A stretch of DNA of 64,000 nucleotides, taken from NCBI GenBank assembly GCA_045600205.1, contig JAZRXM010000005.1, positions 62,001-126,000 of the forward strand. Reading direction: 5' to 3'. The notes beneath the pieces are model-generated. The model worked only from the letters and a program-made list of their open reading frames with translations, made no database searches and had not been told where the DNA came from. Positions 10,844-20,645 of the stretch are shown here, in pieces. Made by a program: the position numbers and the translations under genes. How positions within the stretch are numbered: the stretch's first letter is position 1; each line of letters begins with the position of its first letter. Origin of the DNA: Firm-04 sp045600205. GTDB taxonomy: Bacteria; Bacillota; Clostridia; Oscillospirales; Ruminococcaceae.

Positions 10844-13800
10844 TTATGTTTCTGATTCTTCAGGATCGCTGAGTGCGGCAGTAAGCTGAAGCAGAATTTC
10901 ACTGAAATAACGGCTGTTGACATTGCCAAGAGCAATCGGATGTTTGCGGTCTTCTGCACGGTAGAACCGGACTTCTTCAATGGTAACATCTTCAGGCTCT
11001 GACTCAAAAACACCGATATACGTGCCGGAAAACGTGAGTTCCGTCACATATCCGAGTGCAGTGGTCGTGCCGTCCGCATTGCGTACCAGATCGGAGATGT
11101 CTTTGTGATAAAATTCCGTGAAGACGCCTGCATCATATGCCGGACCTTTCTCCCAGTTGTACTTTGTCAATCTGCCGCAAAGCGTCTGATTGATGATTTC
11201 GTTTCCGTTGAACCGATTGAGTACGTCAGTATCCGTTTCTGCCTTGCTGATCGTGAAGATTGCGCGGGAAAGCTGCGGGAACGGCTGTGTGATCTCATAA
11301 TCTGCAAGCTGCTCACTCCAGATACCGCGCTCCTGTTCCGTCAGTTCGATCGGGTGGATCAAACCGATCACGGCATCGTCAGCAAGCACAAATTCATTTT
11401 CGTCAGAAGTGGTAAAGCTGCCGTCATCCAGATATCGGAATGCGGAAACGAGTTTGTCGTTCTCATACGTGCCCCAGATCAGACCAACAGCAAAGCAGTG
11501 CATCACAGGGTTGGAAATAAAGAGTTTTTTCCAGTTTTCAGCCGTCCATTTTCTGTTGCACATCAAAACGTACTCCAGACGCTCTTTTTGTGTGGCGACA
11601 ACTGTTTTCAACTGTTTTTTCATTTCCTTGAAATCGCTGTATGCCTTATCAGCCATCTTTGCGTCATCCGATGCGCCGGGCTTCGGCATACTTTTGATTT
11701 TCTTTTCCCCGTTCAGGATCTCGATATCGAGTGCAGCGGTCAGATACACGCTGAACTGACGTTTTCCGTAATCGAAAATACGACACATGGATTCGTCAAA
11801 GCCCAGATCGGGTACAATACGGTCAGCAAGCTCATCCTTGGTGATGCCGAGCTGTTCTGCGGCATAGACAAGTGCATTGGTTGCAGCCGCACGCACCTGT
11901 TTATTCTTGAATTTGCGTGACATCTCATCCACTTTGGTAAGAGCGGCAGCACTTCCGTTGAGTGCAAGTGCTTTGACCGCCTCTGCGGCAATGGAACCGC
12001 GTGAATTGTCAGCCCAGAAACGAATGCATTCCATCAATGTCCCGATGATTTCGTTGCCGCCGTATACGGCTGCGAAATAAAGCACCCATTTGGTCTTGAC
12101 AGGCGCACTGTCCTCAAACCATTTGCCGAAGAACGCATTTGCAAATGCACACAGTTCGGATTCGTCCAACAATGCAGCAATTTTCTCGGCAAGCGGATTG
12201 ACCTGTCCTGCTTCCGGTGCATAGCACATCAGGAGCGCTTTCAGGATGCTCTGCGTGGCATCAGAGCCGTCCTTGGCATGAACAGCTAGAGATATGCGTT
12301 CAAATACCCAGTCGATTTTCTTACTGCTGCTCTTATCTGTCAGTCTTGCAATGTCGGCTTCGATATCGCATACAGGCTGTACATTGACCTCGGAAACAGA
12401 AGCCTGCGCCAGCAATTTCGTAATAGTATTCTTGATTTTTGCGGTTTTTTCCGTTTCAAATGCTTTTTGGAGTGCATCCCTAAACTGCGCACTACCCATG
12501 TTTTCGATGACGCTGAGTGCCAGTTCACGCACAGAACCTTTCTTTGCCGAAAGCAATTTCACGATATCATCATGACAGTCGGTTTGTGCCAGAACAGGCA
12601 CAAGCATTGCTCTGATTTCCTTCTCCTCGCTGCCTGTAAAGCAAAGAAGCTGTGCTTTATGCTTTGCAGGCTCTGTACGGAATAATTGAATGCAGATCGC
12701 ACTTTCTGTCGGTGACAGATTGTCCGTGCATACATCATCAAACAGGGCGATGTACTTTTCAAGTGCCTTAACGGTATCGTCGATCGTTATGTTGTCATCA
12801 CTTTCGATCTGAATTTTCAAAACCGTCAGGATTTCCTCAGCAGAAAGTTTTTCCCGCACGATTTGCTCCAGAAGTTCTGCTTCATGTCCGCCATATTCGA
12901 AATCGATAATTTCTTGAAACAGCCATTTGATTTTCGAATAGCCGATTGCAAGGACGATACAGCAGCGAGCTGCAAAATCATCCAGACCGTATGCTCCATA
13001 ATAATTGGTATTCTGCAATCTGGCAAAATTTTTCGACTGTGCATCCCTGATTTTCGGGAGCAGCTCAGCAAAGGAGAGCTTTCCGCTCAGATAATCCATA
13101 ACTTCACATTCTGCCAGAAACAGCTTTGAAATATGGCTTGCAATCGTATTGCGGCTATTTGCCTTTGCCATGTCTGCATCCACTTGCAGATTCGGTTTGA
13201 CAGATTTCAGGAAGTCAGCCATGGACAGCGCAAACTTGGCATCGTAGTGCGTCTGGGCAAGCGAAACACAGGTATCGGTATACCGTTCCACCATTTTCTG
13301 AATGATCGCTGTTTGATCAGGGCACTGTGACACAAACTGATAGATATAGTCTTTGTCCACATATTGCGTGAACTGCATCAGTGCCTCATAGAATCTGTCA
13401 GAGAAAATATGATACCTGTCTGTCAGACTGGCTTGGAGCAGCTCCGATTCGCCTTTTGTTTGAATTGCAATCGGGAAGTACTCTCTGAGCGATTCCGAGA
13501 AGAAAGCCGCGATTCCAAGCATATTGAACTGATATTCTGTGGCATAGTTGATTTCCAATTTCTTGAAATATCGTTCCAGCCATGCCGCTGCTTTTCCGGC
13601 AAGCTCAGAAATATCCCCCTTTTTTTCAGGCAGCGGCTCTCTGACAAGAATATTCTGACACCAAAACGAAGCCAAGTGATTCTCGCCAGCCAGTTCAACC
13701 GCTTTCCACATGACAGCCGTGTCTTCGTAATCCTGCTGGTGCGATGCGAGGAGAAACCGCGCCATTGCTTCATCTTCAGGATATTCTGAGAATATGGCTG

Positions 13801-14137
13801 CTTTCAGTGGTTCTATATAATCCGTGAAAATGTCAGATAATAACTGTGCGGCATCACTATCAAACACCTTATAAAACGCAAGCATAAAACGTCTGGTCAG
13901 TTCGGGATCTTTTTTCTTTTTAATATCGGCAACAGCAGCAGACACCAATGCTGTTTTCCAGCTATAATAATACGATCGATCCTCATATTCCTGTATTTGT
14001 GCAAGAAGTGTGCTGTCTGCTTCGTTGTCCGTGTCAATGTATTGAAGAAAACGATTAATCGATTCCTCATCCAGACCAACCTTTGACATGGCATTGCTGA
14101 GTTTTTCAAATTTTCCGGAGCCGTTTTGATAAAGCAT
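10844..14137 (-). CDS. DUF4132 domain protein (YehI/MolR-like), last gene of a MoxR-VWA operon
   Basis: The protein has 1097 residues and no signal peptide, so it is probably cytosolic. The first ~800 residues are helical, with HEAT-like stretches around residues 500-760 ('VRELALSVIENMGS', 'EAVKALALNGSAAAL'). The C-terminal ~300 residues carry the DUF4132 pattern: MPKPG, then 'W...NWKKLFISNPVMHCFAVGLIWG', then a beta-rich tail. E. coli YehI (formerly MolR) is the best known relative; its biochemical role is not established. An AAAGGATG RBS precedes the ATG. It lies 19 nt downstream of the SWIM gene and shares its operon. By analogy with other MoxR/VWA sets I infer a substrate or target-recognition subunit for the ATPase, but nothing in the sequence proves this. 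Confidence 0.82.
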   Translation of the reverse strand: MLYQNGSGKFEKLSNAMSKVGLDEESINRFLQYIDTDNEADSTLLAQIQEYEDRSYYYSWKTALVSAAVADIKKKKDPELTRRFMLAFYKVFDSDAAQLLSDIFTDYIEPLKAAIFSEYPEDEAMARFLLASHQQDYEDTAVMWKAVELAGENHLASFWCQNILVREPLPEKKGDISELAGKAAAWLERYFKKLEINYATEYQFNMLGIAAFFSESLREYFPIAIQTKGESELLQASLTDRYHIFSDRFYEALMQFTQYVDKDYIYQFVSQCPDQTAIIQKMVERYTDTCVSLAQTHYDAKFALSMADFLKSVKPNLQVDADMAKANSRNTIASHISKLFLAECEVMDYLSGKLSFAELLPKIRDAQSKNFARLQNTNYYGAYGLDDFAARCCIVLAIGYSKIKWLFQEIIDFEYGGHEAELLEQIVREKLSAEEILTVLKIQIESDDNITIDDTVKALEKYIALFDDVCTDNLSPTESAICIQLFRTEPAKHKAQLLCFTGSEEKEIRAMLVPVLAQTDCHDDIVKLLSAKKGSVRELALSVIENMGSAQFRDALQKAFETEKTAKIKNTITKLLAQASVSEVNVQPVCDIEADIARLTDKSSSKKIDWVFERISLAVHAKDGSDATQSILKALLMCYAPEAGQVNPLAEKIAALLDESELCAFANAFFGKWFEDSAPVKTKWVLYFAAVYGGNEIIGTLMECIRFWADNSRGSIAAEAVKALALNGSAAALTKVDEMSRKFKNKQVRAAATNALVYAAEQLGITKDELADRIVPDLGFDESMCRIFDYGKRQFSVYLTAALDIEILNGEKKIKSMPKPGASDDAKMADKAYSDFKEMKKQLKTVVATQKERLEYVLMCNRKWTAENWKKLFISNPVMHCFAVGLIWGTYENDKLVSAFRYLDDGSFTTSDENEFVLADDAVIGLIHPIELTEQERGIWSEQLADYEITQPFPQLSRAIFTISKAETDTDVLNRFNGNEIINQTLCGRLTKYNWEKGPAYDAGVFTEFYHKDISDLVRNADGTTTALGYVTELTFSGTYIGVFESEPEDVTIEEVRFYRAEDRKHPIALGNVNSRYFSEILLQLTAALSDPEESET

Positions 14138-14156
14138 TATTTTTCATCCTTTCATT

Positions 14157-15098
14157 TCACTGCAAAGCAGTAATCAATTCCAATTTATTTCGCGCAATTT
14201 CAAGATATCGGAAAATATCGTCCATTTGTGCAAGAATGTCCGACAGGTTTTTTTCTCCGCCGTGACGGTATTTTTCCGTGGCAGACATCCAGTCAGCGGT
14301 CATGTTTGCAAGACCGACCATGCCGCAGTTTCGGATATCTGTTTCCAGATCGCCGTTTCTGACAAATACCGATTGCAGACCGCATTGCAGCATTCGTTCC
14401 AATTCCTCCTGCACATCCTGCAACTGTCTGAGAATGGCATCGGCAAATGCAGAATCATCTGCTGAAAATACGAATCTGTCAGGCAATTCATAAGCCCTGT
14501 GCGGCTGCGGATCAATGAAATCATATATTTCAATCGGGAAAAATTGCAGTCTGCCGTCTGCAATATACGCAGAAACAAGCATGACATAATACTGTTCGGG
14601 ATTGGACAGCATTTTTTCGCTGCATTTTTCAAGAATTTCAATCAATGCCTTGGTTTCCGCACGGTACTGCACCTGAACGGCGGACTGCCTGCCGTGACAA
14701 TCTTCCAACTGCATGAGAAACGTCTGGGCATACTTGTCAAATGTAGCGGAACAGACCTTGCTGGGGTGAATCAGGAACAGCCTGTCCGTTTCGTTTTTCG
14801 GTTCACGCTCAAACAATTCCGCCGCAACTGCATGGAAATCATCCAGAATCAGCTTGTGAAACTGCGGACAGTTCAGGTTTGCGTCAGAATGCCCCACAAG
14901 CGATGTTTCCTGAGAGGAGGACAGTTTCCCATCATACATCGCGGCATTGGCAAGCACCATTTGTTTCCGCATCATTTTTTTGAGCGGTGTGGATAGTCCC
15001 CACGGATATGCATTTTGCACCGCCATCCGCTTGTTGTCATAAAAGATGGGACGCAAATCGGAAAACGTCAGAAAATGCCGCTCGGCATTCTCATCCAT
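14157..15098 (-). CDS. C-terminal part of a SWIM-type YehQ-like protein, cut off by an in-frame TAA
   Basis: The 313-residue open frame begins at an internal ATG, but coding sequence clearly extends 21 codons upstream in the same frame (PIGERQVTGGEYEGEVYYFLN) up to the TAA that ends the SWIM gene at 15162-15164. Frame and spacing are unbroken, so the two ORFs are one ancestral gene of about 578 codons. The nearest Shine-Dalgarno-like purine run (GGGAGAGG) lies about 18 nt before the ATG, too far to be a convincing RBS. The protein is helical and largely soluble; no catalytic motif was recognised. Either the gene is inactivated, the two halves are made separately, or one base is wrong in the assembly. 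Confidence 0.7.
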   Translation of the reverse strand: MDENAERHFLTFSDLRPIFYDNKRMAVQNAYPWGLSTPLKKMMRKQMVLANAAMYDGKLSSSQETSLVGHSDANLNCPQFHKLILDDFHAVAAELFEREPKNETDRLFLIHPSKVCSATFDKYAQTFLMQLEDCHGRQSAVQVQYRAETKALIEILEKCSEKMLSNPEQYYVMLVSAYIADGRLQFFPIEIYDFIDPQPHRAYELPDRFVFSADDSAFADAILRQLQDVQEELERMLQCGLQSVFVRNGDLETDIRNCGMVGLANMTADWMSATEKYRHGGEKNLSDILAQMDDIFRYLEIARNKLELITALQ

Positions 15099-15161
15099 AT
15101 TCAGAAAATAGTAGACCTCTCCCTCGTATTCGCCGCCTGTGACCTGCCGTTCACCAATCGG

Positions 15162-15893
15162 TTAAATGGTCAGTTTTCCCGGATACGCTGTTCCCTGCTG
15201 GCGAAACACACCCAGTTCATCCGTGGTAATATCCTGTTTGGAAAGACGTCTGAGGAGTCTGACACAGCCGAAAAATTGTTCGCAGAACCTGTGTGAACTG
15301 AAAGATGCTCGTCTTGCAATGCAGTCACGGAGCAGATTTTCGACATCACGGACAGCACGTTCCGCATCTGCCATTTTCAGTGTATGACAGCTTACCGCAC
15401 ATACTTCCAGAAGTTCCGCATCCGCATTTGGCGCACGCACCAGTCCATCTCTGAGAATCTCCGCCAGTGCAGAAAGTGTCTGCTCCGCACACGCATTGAT
15501 TTTTTCAATCTGCTGACCTGTCAGTGCGTCCGATTTCTCCGTTTTCGGCTGTTCCTGCGGTATTTCTGCGGATTTTTCCATTTGTGGTTTTGTTTTTTCC
15601 GGCTCAGAAGGCGATACATCTGTTTGCGGCAGCGACCTTTTCATCAGAAGGATTGCGGATATAATATGTCTGCAAACCGTGCGGGATACACAGGTGCATC
15701 TGCATTCCGTCAGCGGTGCTTTCAGGGTGACCGTTTCACCGCTGACCAACACCTCTGCCGTATCACCACGCTGTACAATTTCGGGCTGCATCCCCTCAAT
15801 ATCCTTACAGGCACGTTTATAGATTCCTTTGTTTGCAAGCGCAATCAGAGCGTCTTCATCCGCTGCCGAAACTGCTTGGAATAGTTCATTCAT
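15162..15893 (-). CDS. SWIM zinc-finger protein, N-terminal part (YehQ-like), ends at an in-frame stop
   Basis: The 243-residue ORF carries a SWIM motif at about residues 64-76: CTC, six residues, then CRH, fitting CxC-xn-CxH. This is a zinc-binding module found in nucleic-acid or protein binding proteins. A charged, Pro/Glu/Lys-rich linker follows (about 90-125), then helices. It ends 'PGKLTI' followed by TAA, after which the same frame continues into the downstream ORF. E. coli YehQ is one longer polypeptide. The gene sits 18 nt after the VWA gene. The zinc motif itself is intact, so a truncated but zinc-binding product is conceivable. Confidence 0.75.
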   Translation of the reverse strand: MNELFQAVSAADEDALIALANKGIYKRACKDIEGMQPEIVQRGDTAEVLVSGETVTLKAPLTECRCTCVSRTVCRHIISAILLMKRSLPQTDVSPSEPEKTKPQMEKSAEIPQEQPKTEKSDALTGQQIEKINACAEQTLSALAEILRDGLVRAPNADAELLEVCAVSCHTLKMADAERAVRDVENLLRDCIARRASFSSHRFCEQFFGCVRLLRRLSKQDITTDELGVFRQQGTAYPGKLTI

Positions 15894-15911
15894 GCGTATT
15901 CCTCCTGCACA

Positions 15912-17048
15912 TCAGCCAAACAGTCTGCCGAGATGATCGCCGAGTTGCTCAGGCGTCATTGCACCGACAAATGCACCCATATCGGCAAGTTTTTGACCCA
16001 GTGTACGGTCAAATGCGGGATTTGCCTGCTCATCCAGTGCCGTCAGAAAGCTCAGTTTTGCGCCGCTTGCGATGATATTGCGGCTTGTGTTCAGCAGATA
16101 CTGTTCCTGTGCGCCTTCATACAGGTCGGTCACTAGGATGACAGCAGTCTGAAACGGCGTATCTATGAGTTGTTCGCAGTATGCAGCAGCTCTTCCGATG
16201 TTCGTACCGCCGCCCAGCTGCACACTCATGAGAATCTGTGCAGGATCATCCGTATGCTCTGAAAGATCAACAACACTCGTATCAAAAATGACAAGCTTTA
16301 AGTCTGCAAACGGCAGGCTTGCAATGATCTGTGCCATGACCGCACTGTATATGATCGAACTGATCATGGAACCGCTTTCGTCAATGGCGAGAATGACCCG
16401 TTTGCTGTTGTACTTCCTGATGCGATTGCTGAAATAGATATCCTTTAATATCAGCGTTTGGGATTGGCTGTCATAATGCTTGAGATTGCGGCGGATCGTT
16501 TTGGTGATATCAAGATTTCTTGCCGAATGCACGGGACTGGAGCTGTTTCGGTCAATTTTCCCGATGATGGCACGCTTCACGCCATTTTCGAGTTTTTGCC
16601 GCAATTCCTCAGCCACCTGATGCGCAATACTGCGTGCGGTATCCAATACCTCCCCGCGCATGAGATGCTTGAGTTGCAGAATGGTTTTCAGTAACGCCAT
16701 ATCCGGCGTGATTTTCCGCAGTACTTCCTGATCGGTGAGCAGTTCCGTCATATGGAATTCTTCGAGCGCGTGCTTTTCCATGATCTCAGCCGTTTTTTTC
16801 GGAAACAGTGTGCGTACTTTCGTGATCCATTCCGCAGCAGAAATAACGGACGCCCCCAAACCGCCGCTGCGTTCTTCCGTGCGGACATCCTCGCCCTGTG
16901 CGCGTCTGTACAGATAATCAAGAAGCTGCTCCATATCCGTATATGCTGCAACCTCCTCTGCGCTGCCGGAAAAAGAAAGCTGTTTGTCTGAAAGAGAACC
17001 GAGAATCAAGCGCCATCTGTTGACGGAGATTTCCGAATCGGGATTCAT
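15912..17048 (-). CDS. VWA domain protein (YehP-like) partner of a MoxR ATPase
   Basis: The protein has 378 residues. The C-terminal half is a von Willebrand A domain with an intact MIDAS: DESGSM near residue 224, a downstream Thr in GGGTNIG, and Asp in VTDLYEG. VWA proteins paired with MoxR AAA+ ATPases (RavA-ViaA, NorQ-NorD, CoxD-CoxE) act as substrate adaptors in metal-dependent assembly or remodelling. The N-terminal ~200 residues are helical. Its ATG overlaps the stop of the DUF5682 gene (17045-17048), implying translational coupling. The locus matches E. coli yehP by neighbours and domain type. Confidence 0.85.
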   Translation of the reverse strand: MNPDSEISVNRWRLILGSLSDKQLSFSGSAEEVAAYTDMEQLLDYLYRRAQGEDVRTEERSGGLGASVISAAEWITKVRTLFPKKTAEIMEKHALEEFHMTELLTDQEVLRKITPDMALLKTILQLKHLMRGEVLDTARSIAHQVAEELRQKLENGVKRAIIGKIDRNSSSPVHSARNLDITKTIRRNLKHYDSQSQTLILKDIYFSNRIRKYNSKRVILAIDESGSMISSIIYSAVMAQIIASLPFADLKLVIFDTSVVDLSEHTDDPAQILMSVQLGGGTNIGRAAAYCEQLIDTPFQTAVILVTDLYEGAQEQYLLNTSRNIIASGAKLSFLTALDEQANPAFDRTLGQKLADMGAFVGAMTPEQLGDHLGRLFG

Positions 17049-19408
17049 GAACAGGACATCTCCTTTCCAAACAGAGCGCAGATCTCACGATCTATATTCT
17101 CGCCAAAGGCATACAGTTTTTCATTGTATGCTTTTTGATGTAAAATCCTATTTCTATCCGTGCTGTTGATCCGTGCCACTGTATCGGCAAGCGTGAGGAT
17201 CTCAAAAGGAGTGAAATAGCTGAAAGCAAGCCGCAGACACGGCAGCATATCCATGAAATCATCATAATCCGTTTCGGTGATGAACGTATCAATCATTTCC
17301 ATGAAACAATCATCCGTCAGAACGATATCTCTTGCGGTGCTGAACAGCCCTTTGAGGAACTCACCGCCAAGCTTTTTGACCTCCGGAGAACCTTTCAGAA
17401 AGCCGGACATGGCAGCTTCGGCATCGCTGCGTCTGCTCGGGTCCATAGCGCACAAAATGCCCAGCGCAGAGCCGAATACAGAGGGTTCTTTTTCTGGCGT
17501 TTCCACGAGCGTCCGCAACGCCTGCGCAAAAAATACAAGTTTTTGCGGCAAAATCCTCGAAGCGACTGCATACATCTCTCGCATGATATCTGTGCATTCG
17601 TCGGCAAGTTCATGGGGTGTATTTGCCATGGATGGCAGCGCAGAAATCAGCTTATCCCAGCAACGCTCCACATACTGCAAAGAAGATGCATCCTCAAAGC
17701 GGTAAAGCTGACGAAGATTGTAAAGCGTATCGAATTGGTGAAGTGCCCTGCCGATCGAGAAGAAATCACCGTCATTTCCAAAGATTCGGTCAAGCTGCTC
17801 CGTTTCGGACTGTGTAAGCGGAATTCCCATGAGAAAACAGTCCACAGCGATCTCTGCGGCGTTGGCAAGACGCCGTTCATTTTTCATTTTCTTGGCTGCA
17901 AATACGGCACAGGCTTCCGCAATCGTAAATCCGTCAGTCATGTGGTCGATGAGAACTGCATCGACTTTCGGTGTGCGCTTGCAGCTCCAGACTTCCCGCA
18001 CGCGGCTTCTGTCCTTGGAATTGTGCAGATCGGGACCTTTTTTCCGTGTGGCAAAGTCTGTTCCAAGGAATCCCATGCGGTACAGAAAACGGCTTTGTTC
18101 CATGCCTTTCTTCGATGTAAACAGCGGAATGACCACGTCTTTCGGTATGACGGAAGTATATTGGATACCGAGTGCGGCACACTGCTTTTCAAAATCCGAA
18201 ATCAGCGGCGGAATATGCTGCCGATCCCCAATTGCACCGATTGCCTCACCGGTTGCAATGGTTTTCAGTATCTCCAGCGGCATGGCGGACGATACTGTTT
18301 TTTCGCCTTTGATCAATGTGCTTGTAATGCCGTCAATCAGTTCAAACATTCCGCTTTGCGGCGAATTTCTGAGCGCGGCAAGTCCCTGCATCAATGTCAG
18401 CGCAGCAGATACATCCGCAGTCGAAACAGGAAAATCCTTTTGCGCAGACGCTTTTGCTGTTCTGACCAGCAGTTCCAGCGTCGTTTCATGATATACGTTT
18501 TCGGGAGGATTGTTTTCCGCAAGCTTTTTGGCTATGGAATCATAGAAGAACGGATAGCGCATTCCAGAGGCATAGCCGTGCAGCGCATCTGCGGCTTCAT
18601 ACGAGTAAGCCATGGGATAGCTGCCGTGCAGGTCATCAGGAACAGGGTGAAGCTGTGGCGCATGAAAACACTGTTCCTGCAACAATTTGTATAAACCGAT
18701 GCTGTGGAATCCGCCTGTGACGACCAGCACCTTTTGATATTGCTGCATGGCTTCCGCAATACGCATTGCCATGTGATGTTCACGGATACTGGTACCATCC
18801 GCATCCAATTCTGCATCCGTTACATCCTGCCGCGACAGGATACAGTAAGTGTGCATCTGCCTGATAAAATCCTGTGGACTAAGCGAAAGTCCTGCAATTT
18901 CAAAATACTTCTCCCAGAATTCCTCAAAACTGCGCAGACCTGTTTTTTCGCATAGTTTTTTGTAAAACTGACCGCGAATCAAATCAGAATCATCAGCATA
19001 GGACTGCCGTTCCGCAGCAGCCCGAAGCCCCTTGCTTTCCGCTGTGCCAATGAGAATCTCATAGTATGGCAGGTCAATGAATTTTGCGGGGATTTTTCGC
19101 TTTTGGGCTTCATCCATGGCATGGTATTCAGGGGAAGAACGCAGAAACGGGTAATAGCATTTATAATCTCTGCCCTCGTCATCAATCAGCTTTTTCGTAT
19201 CCTTATAGAAATAGTAGATTGCAACAGGCAATCTGGTATCTTCGTGAGTCAATGAGGGAATCAGTTCATTTGCATTTTCAGGACCTTCCACCAAAATAAT
19301 ATCAGGACAATAAGCGGTGATCGTCCTGACAAGCTGAAACGAACAGACCGGACTGTGATGTCTGACAGGAAACAGCAGATATGGTGCATCCAAATCGCAA
19401 GGGATCAT
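17045..19408 (-). CDS. DUF5682 family protein (YehM-like)
   Basis: The preferred start is ATG at 19408, which overlaps the MoxR stop as ATGA and begins MIPCDLD; an in-frame ATG at 19444 would add 12 residues. The protein has about 787 residues. Conserved-looking motifs are VRHHSPVCS near residue 15, VEGPEN near 40 and VVTGGFHS near 230. This His/Glu/GGFH pattern recalls the EreA/ChaN/TraB-like superfamily, so metal- or cofactor-dependent hydrolysis is possible; that is inference only. The C-terminal half is helical. It is the second gene of the operon, tightly coupled on both sides, as in the E. coli yeh cluster. Confidence 0.8.
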   Translation of the reverse strand: MIPCDLDAPYLLFPVRHHSPVCSFQLVRTITAYCPDIILVEGPENANELIPSLTHEDTRLPVAIYYFYKDTKKLIDDEGRDYKCYYPFLRSSPEYHAMDEAQKRKIPAKFIDLPYYEILIGTAESKGLRAAAERQSYADDSDLIRGQFYKKLCEKTGLRSFEEFWEKYFEIAGLSLSPQDFIRQMHTYCILSRQDVTDAELDADGTSIREHHMAMRIAEAMQQYQKVLVVTGGFHSIGLYKLLQEQCFHAPQLHPVPDDLHGSYPMAYSYEAADALHGYASGMRYPFFYDSIAKKLAENNPPENVYHETTLELLVRTAKASAQKDFPVSTADVSAALTLMQGLAALRNSPQSGMFELIDGITSTLIKGEKTVSSAMPLEILKTIATGEAIGAIGDRQHIPPLISDFEKQCAALGIQYTSVIPKDVVIPLFTSKKGMEQSRFLYRMGFLGTDFATRKKGPDLHNSKDRSRVREVWSCKRTPKVDAVLIDHMTDGFTIAEACAVFAAKKMKNERRLANAAEIAVDCFLMGIPLTQSETEQLDRIFGNDGDFFSIGRALHQFDTLYNLRQLYRFEDASSLQYVERCWDKLISALPSMANTPHELADECTDIMREMYAVASRILPQKLVFFAQALRTLVETPEKEPSVFGSALGILCAMDPSRRSDAEAAMSGFLKGSPEVKKLGGEFLKGLFSTARDIVLTDDCFMEMIDTFITETDYDDFMDMLPCLRLAFSYFTPFEILTLADTVARINSTDRNRILHQKAYNEKLYAFGENIDREICALFGKEMSCS

Positions 19409-20514
19409 TTCAGATACTTTGCCGCTTCGAAATATGCTTTCCATATGCCACCAACCTTCGCGCTTTTTTCCTTGACGGCTGTTCTGAAATAGCCCTTGAG
19501 TTTTTCAAGGTCGTTTTGATTTTCCTTACAAACGGCACCCAGTAAATTCTCCGTGAGGATGCCGATGTCGGTTGTTCCATCGCCGTAATACCATGAATGA
19601 CTGATGGTCTGATAAAATACGGAAACGGCTTCTGCGGTACTCATAACGGCAGACGGCTTTTCTACCATCGTACCCTCTGCGGTCATGCCTTCGCGCAATT
19701 CGTGATATGTTACGGCAAGCAATTCGGCAGCATCCGTGTCAATCGGCATATCAATATGCCCGGAAGCTGCAAGATTCTCTGCTTCACGGATGATAATGGC
19801 TTTTTCCAAACGTACATCTCTGACAGGCTCGACCGTTTCAAAATTGAATCGGCGTTTCAATGCACCCGACATTTCGTTTACGCCTTTATCTCGCGTATTG
19901 GCAGTACCGATGATATTGAATCCCGGGCGGGCAAACACAAGACCATCTTCGCCAAGCTCTGGAATATTGAGAATCTGGTCGCTCATCACGGAAATCAGAC
20001 TGTCCTGAATCTCGGCAGGGGTACGTGTGATTTCCTCAAAGCGCGTAAAAATACCCTGTTCCATACCAATCAGCAACGGCGCAGGAATCAGTGCTTCACG
20101 GCTTGCTCCTTTGGAAAGCAACAGCGCATAATTCCAGCTGTATTTGATCATATCCTCCGTTGTTCCTGCCGTACCCTGAACGGTATTCGTACTGGTGCCG
20201 CAGCAGGCTGCCGAAAGCAATTCCGAAAGCATCGTTTTTGCGGTACCCGGTTCCCCCACAAGCATCAAACCGCGATTGCCCGCAAGTGTGATGATACAGC
20301 GTTCCACAAGGGCATCATTTCCATAAAACTTTTTGGAAATTGCAATGGTACCGTCAGGCGTTTCTATCGTTCCGCCGAGAATGAATGTCCTGACTGCTTT
20401 CGGAGAAAGTATCCAGTTCTGAGGCTTTTTGTTATGGATGTCTACGGCTTTCAGTGCCGCAAGTTCTTCTGCATAGCGTATTTCAACCGGTGGTTTGATC
20501 AATTTCTGTTCCAT
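19405..20514 (-). CDS. MoxR-family AAA+ ATPase (YehL-like)
   Basis: The start is set at ATG 20514 (MEQKLIKP) because AAGGG lies 9 nt upstream; the longer frame from 20541 would put that RBS inside the gene. The protein has about 369 residues. Walker A is GEPGTAKT. The Walker B region reads FTRFEEITR, where many MoxR proteins have a hydrophobic run and DE. Sensor 1 is GTANTRDKG, followed by the arginine-rich LKRRFNF. MoxR ATPases remodel or activate partner proteins together with VWA adaptors. First gene of the operon, driven by the strong promoter at 20584-20612. Confidence 0.88.
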   Translation of the reverse strand: MEQKLIKPPVEIRYAEELAALKAVDIHNKKPQNWILSPKAVRTFILGGTIETPDGTIAISKKFYGNDALVERCIITLAGNRGLMLVGEPGTAKTMLSELLSAACCGTSTNTVQGTAGTTEDMIKYSWNYALLLSKGASREALIPAPLLIGMEQGIFTRFEEITRTPAEIQDSLISVMSDQILNIPELGEDGLVFARPGFNIIGTANTRDKGVNEMSGALKRRFNFETVEPVRDVRLEKAIIIREAENLAASGHIDMPIDTDAAELLAVTYHELREGMTAEGTMVEKPSAVMSTAEAVSVFYQTISHSWYYGDGTTDIGILTENLLGAVCKENQNDLEKLKGYFRTAVKEKSAKVGGIWKAYFEAAKYLK

Positions 20515-20583
20515 GAGCATCATCCCTTTTTTACAATTCAATTTCGGTATTGCAAACGGATTTCAATTGCAAAATCTACACTA

Positions 20584-20612
20584 ATTATATAAAAAATGTA
20601 AGGTTTTGTCAA
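20584..20612 (-). promoter_or_regulatory. Sigma-A promoter of the MoxR/DUF5682/VWA/SWIM/DUF4132 operon
   Basis: A consensus TTGACA (20607-20612) and TATAAT (20584-20589) are separated by exactly 17 bp. The leader is about 60 nt. This predicts strong constitutive expression unless a regulator intervenes, which is unusual for a silent accessory system. Confidence 0.88.
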
Positions 20613-20645
20613 CATGATTTTGTTGCTCTGATTGCAGATAAAAGA

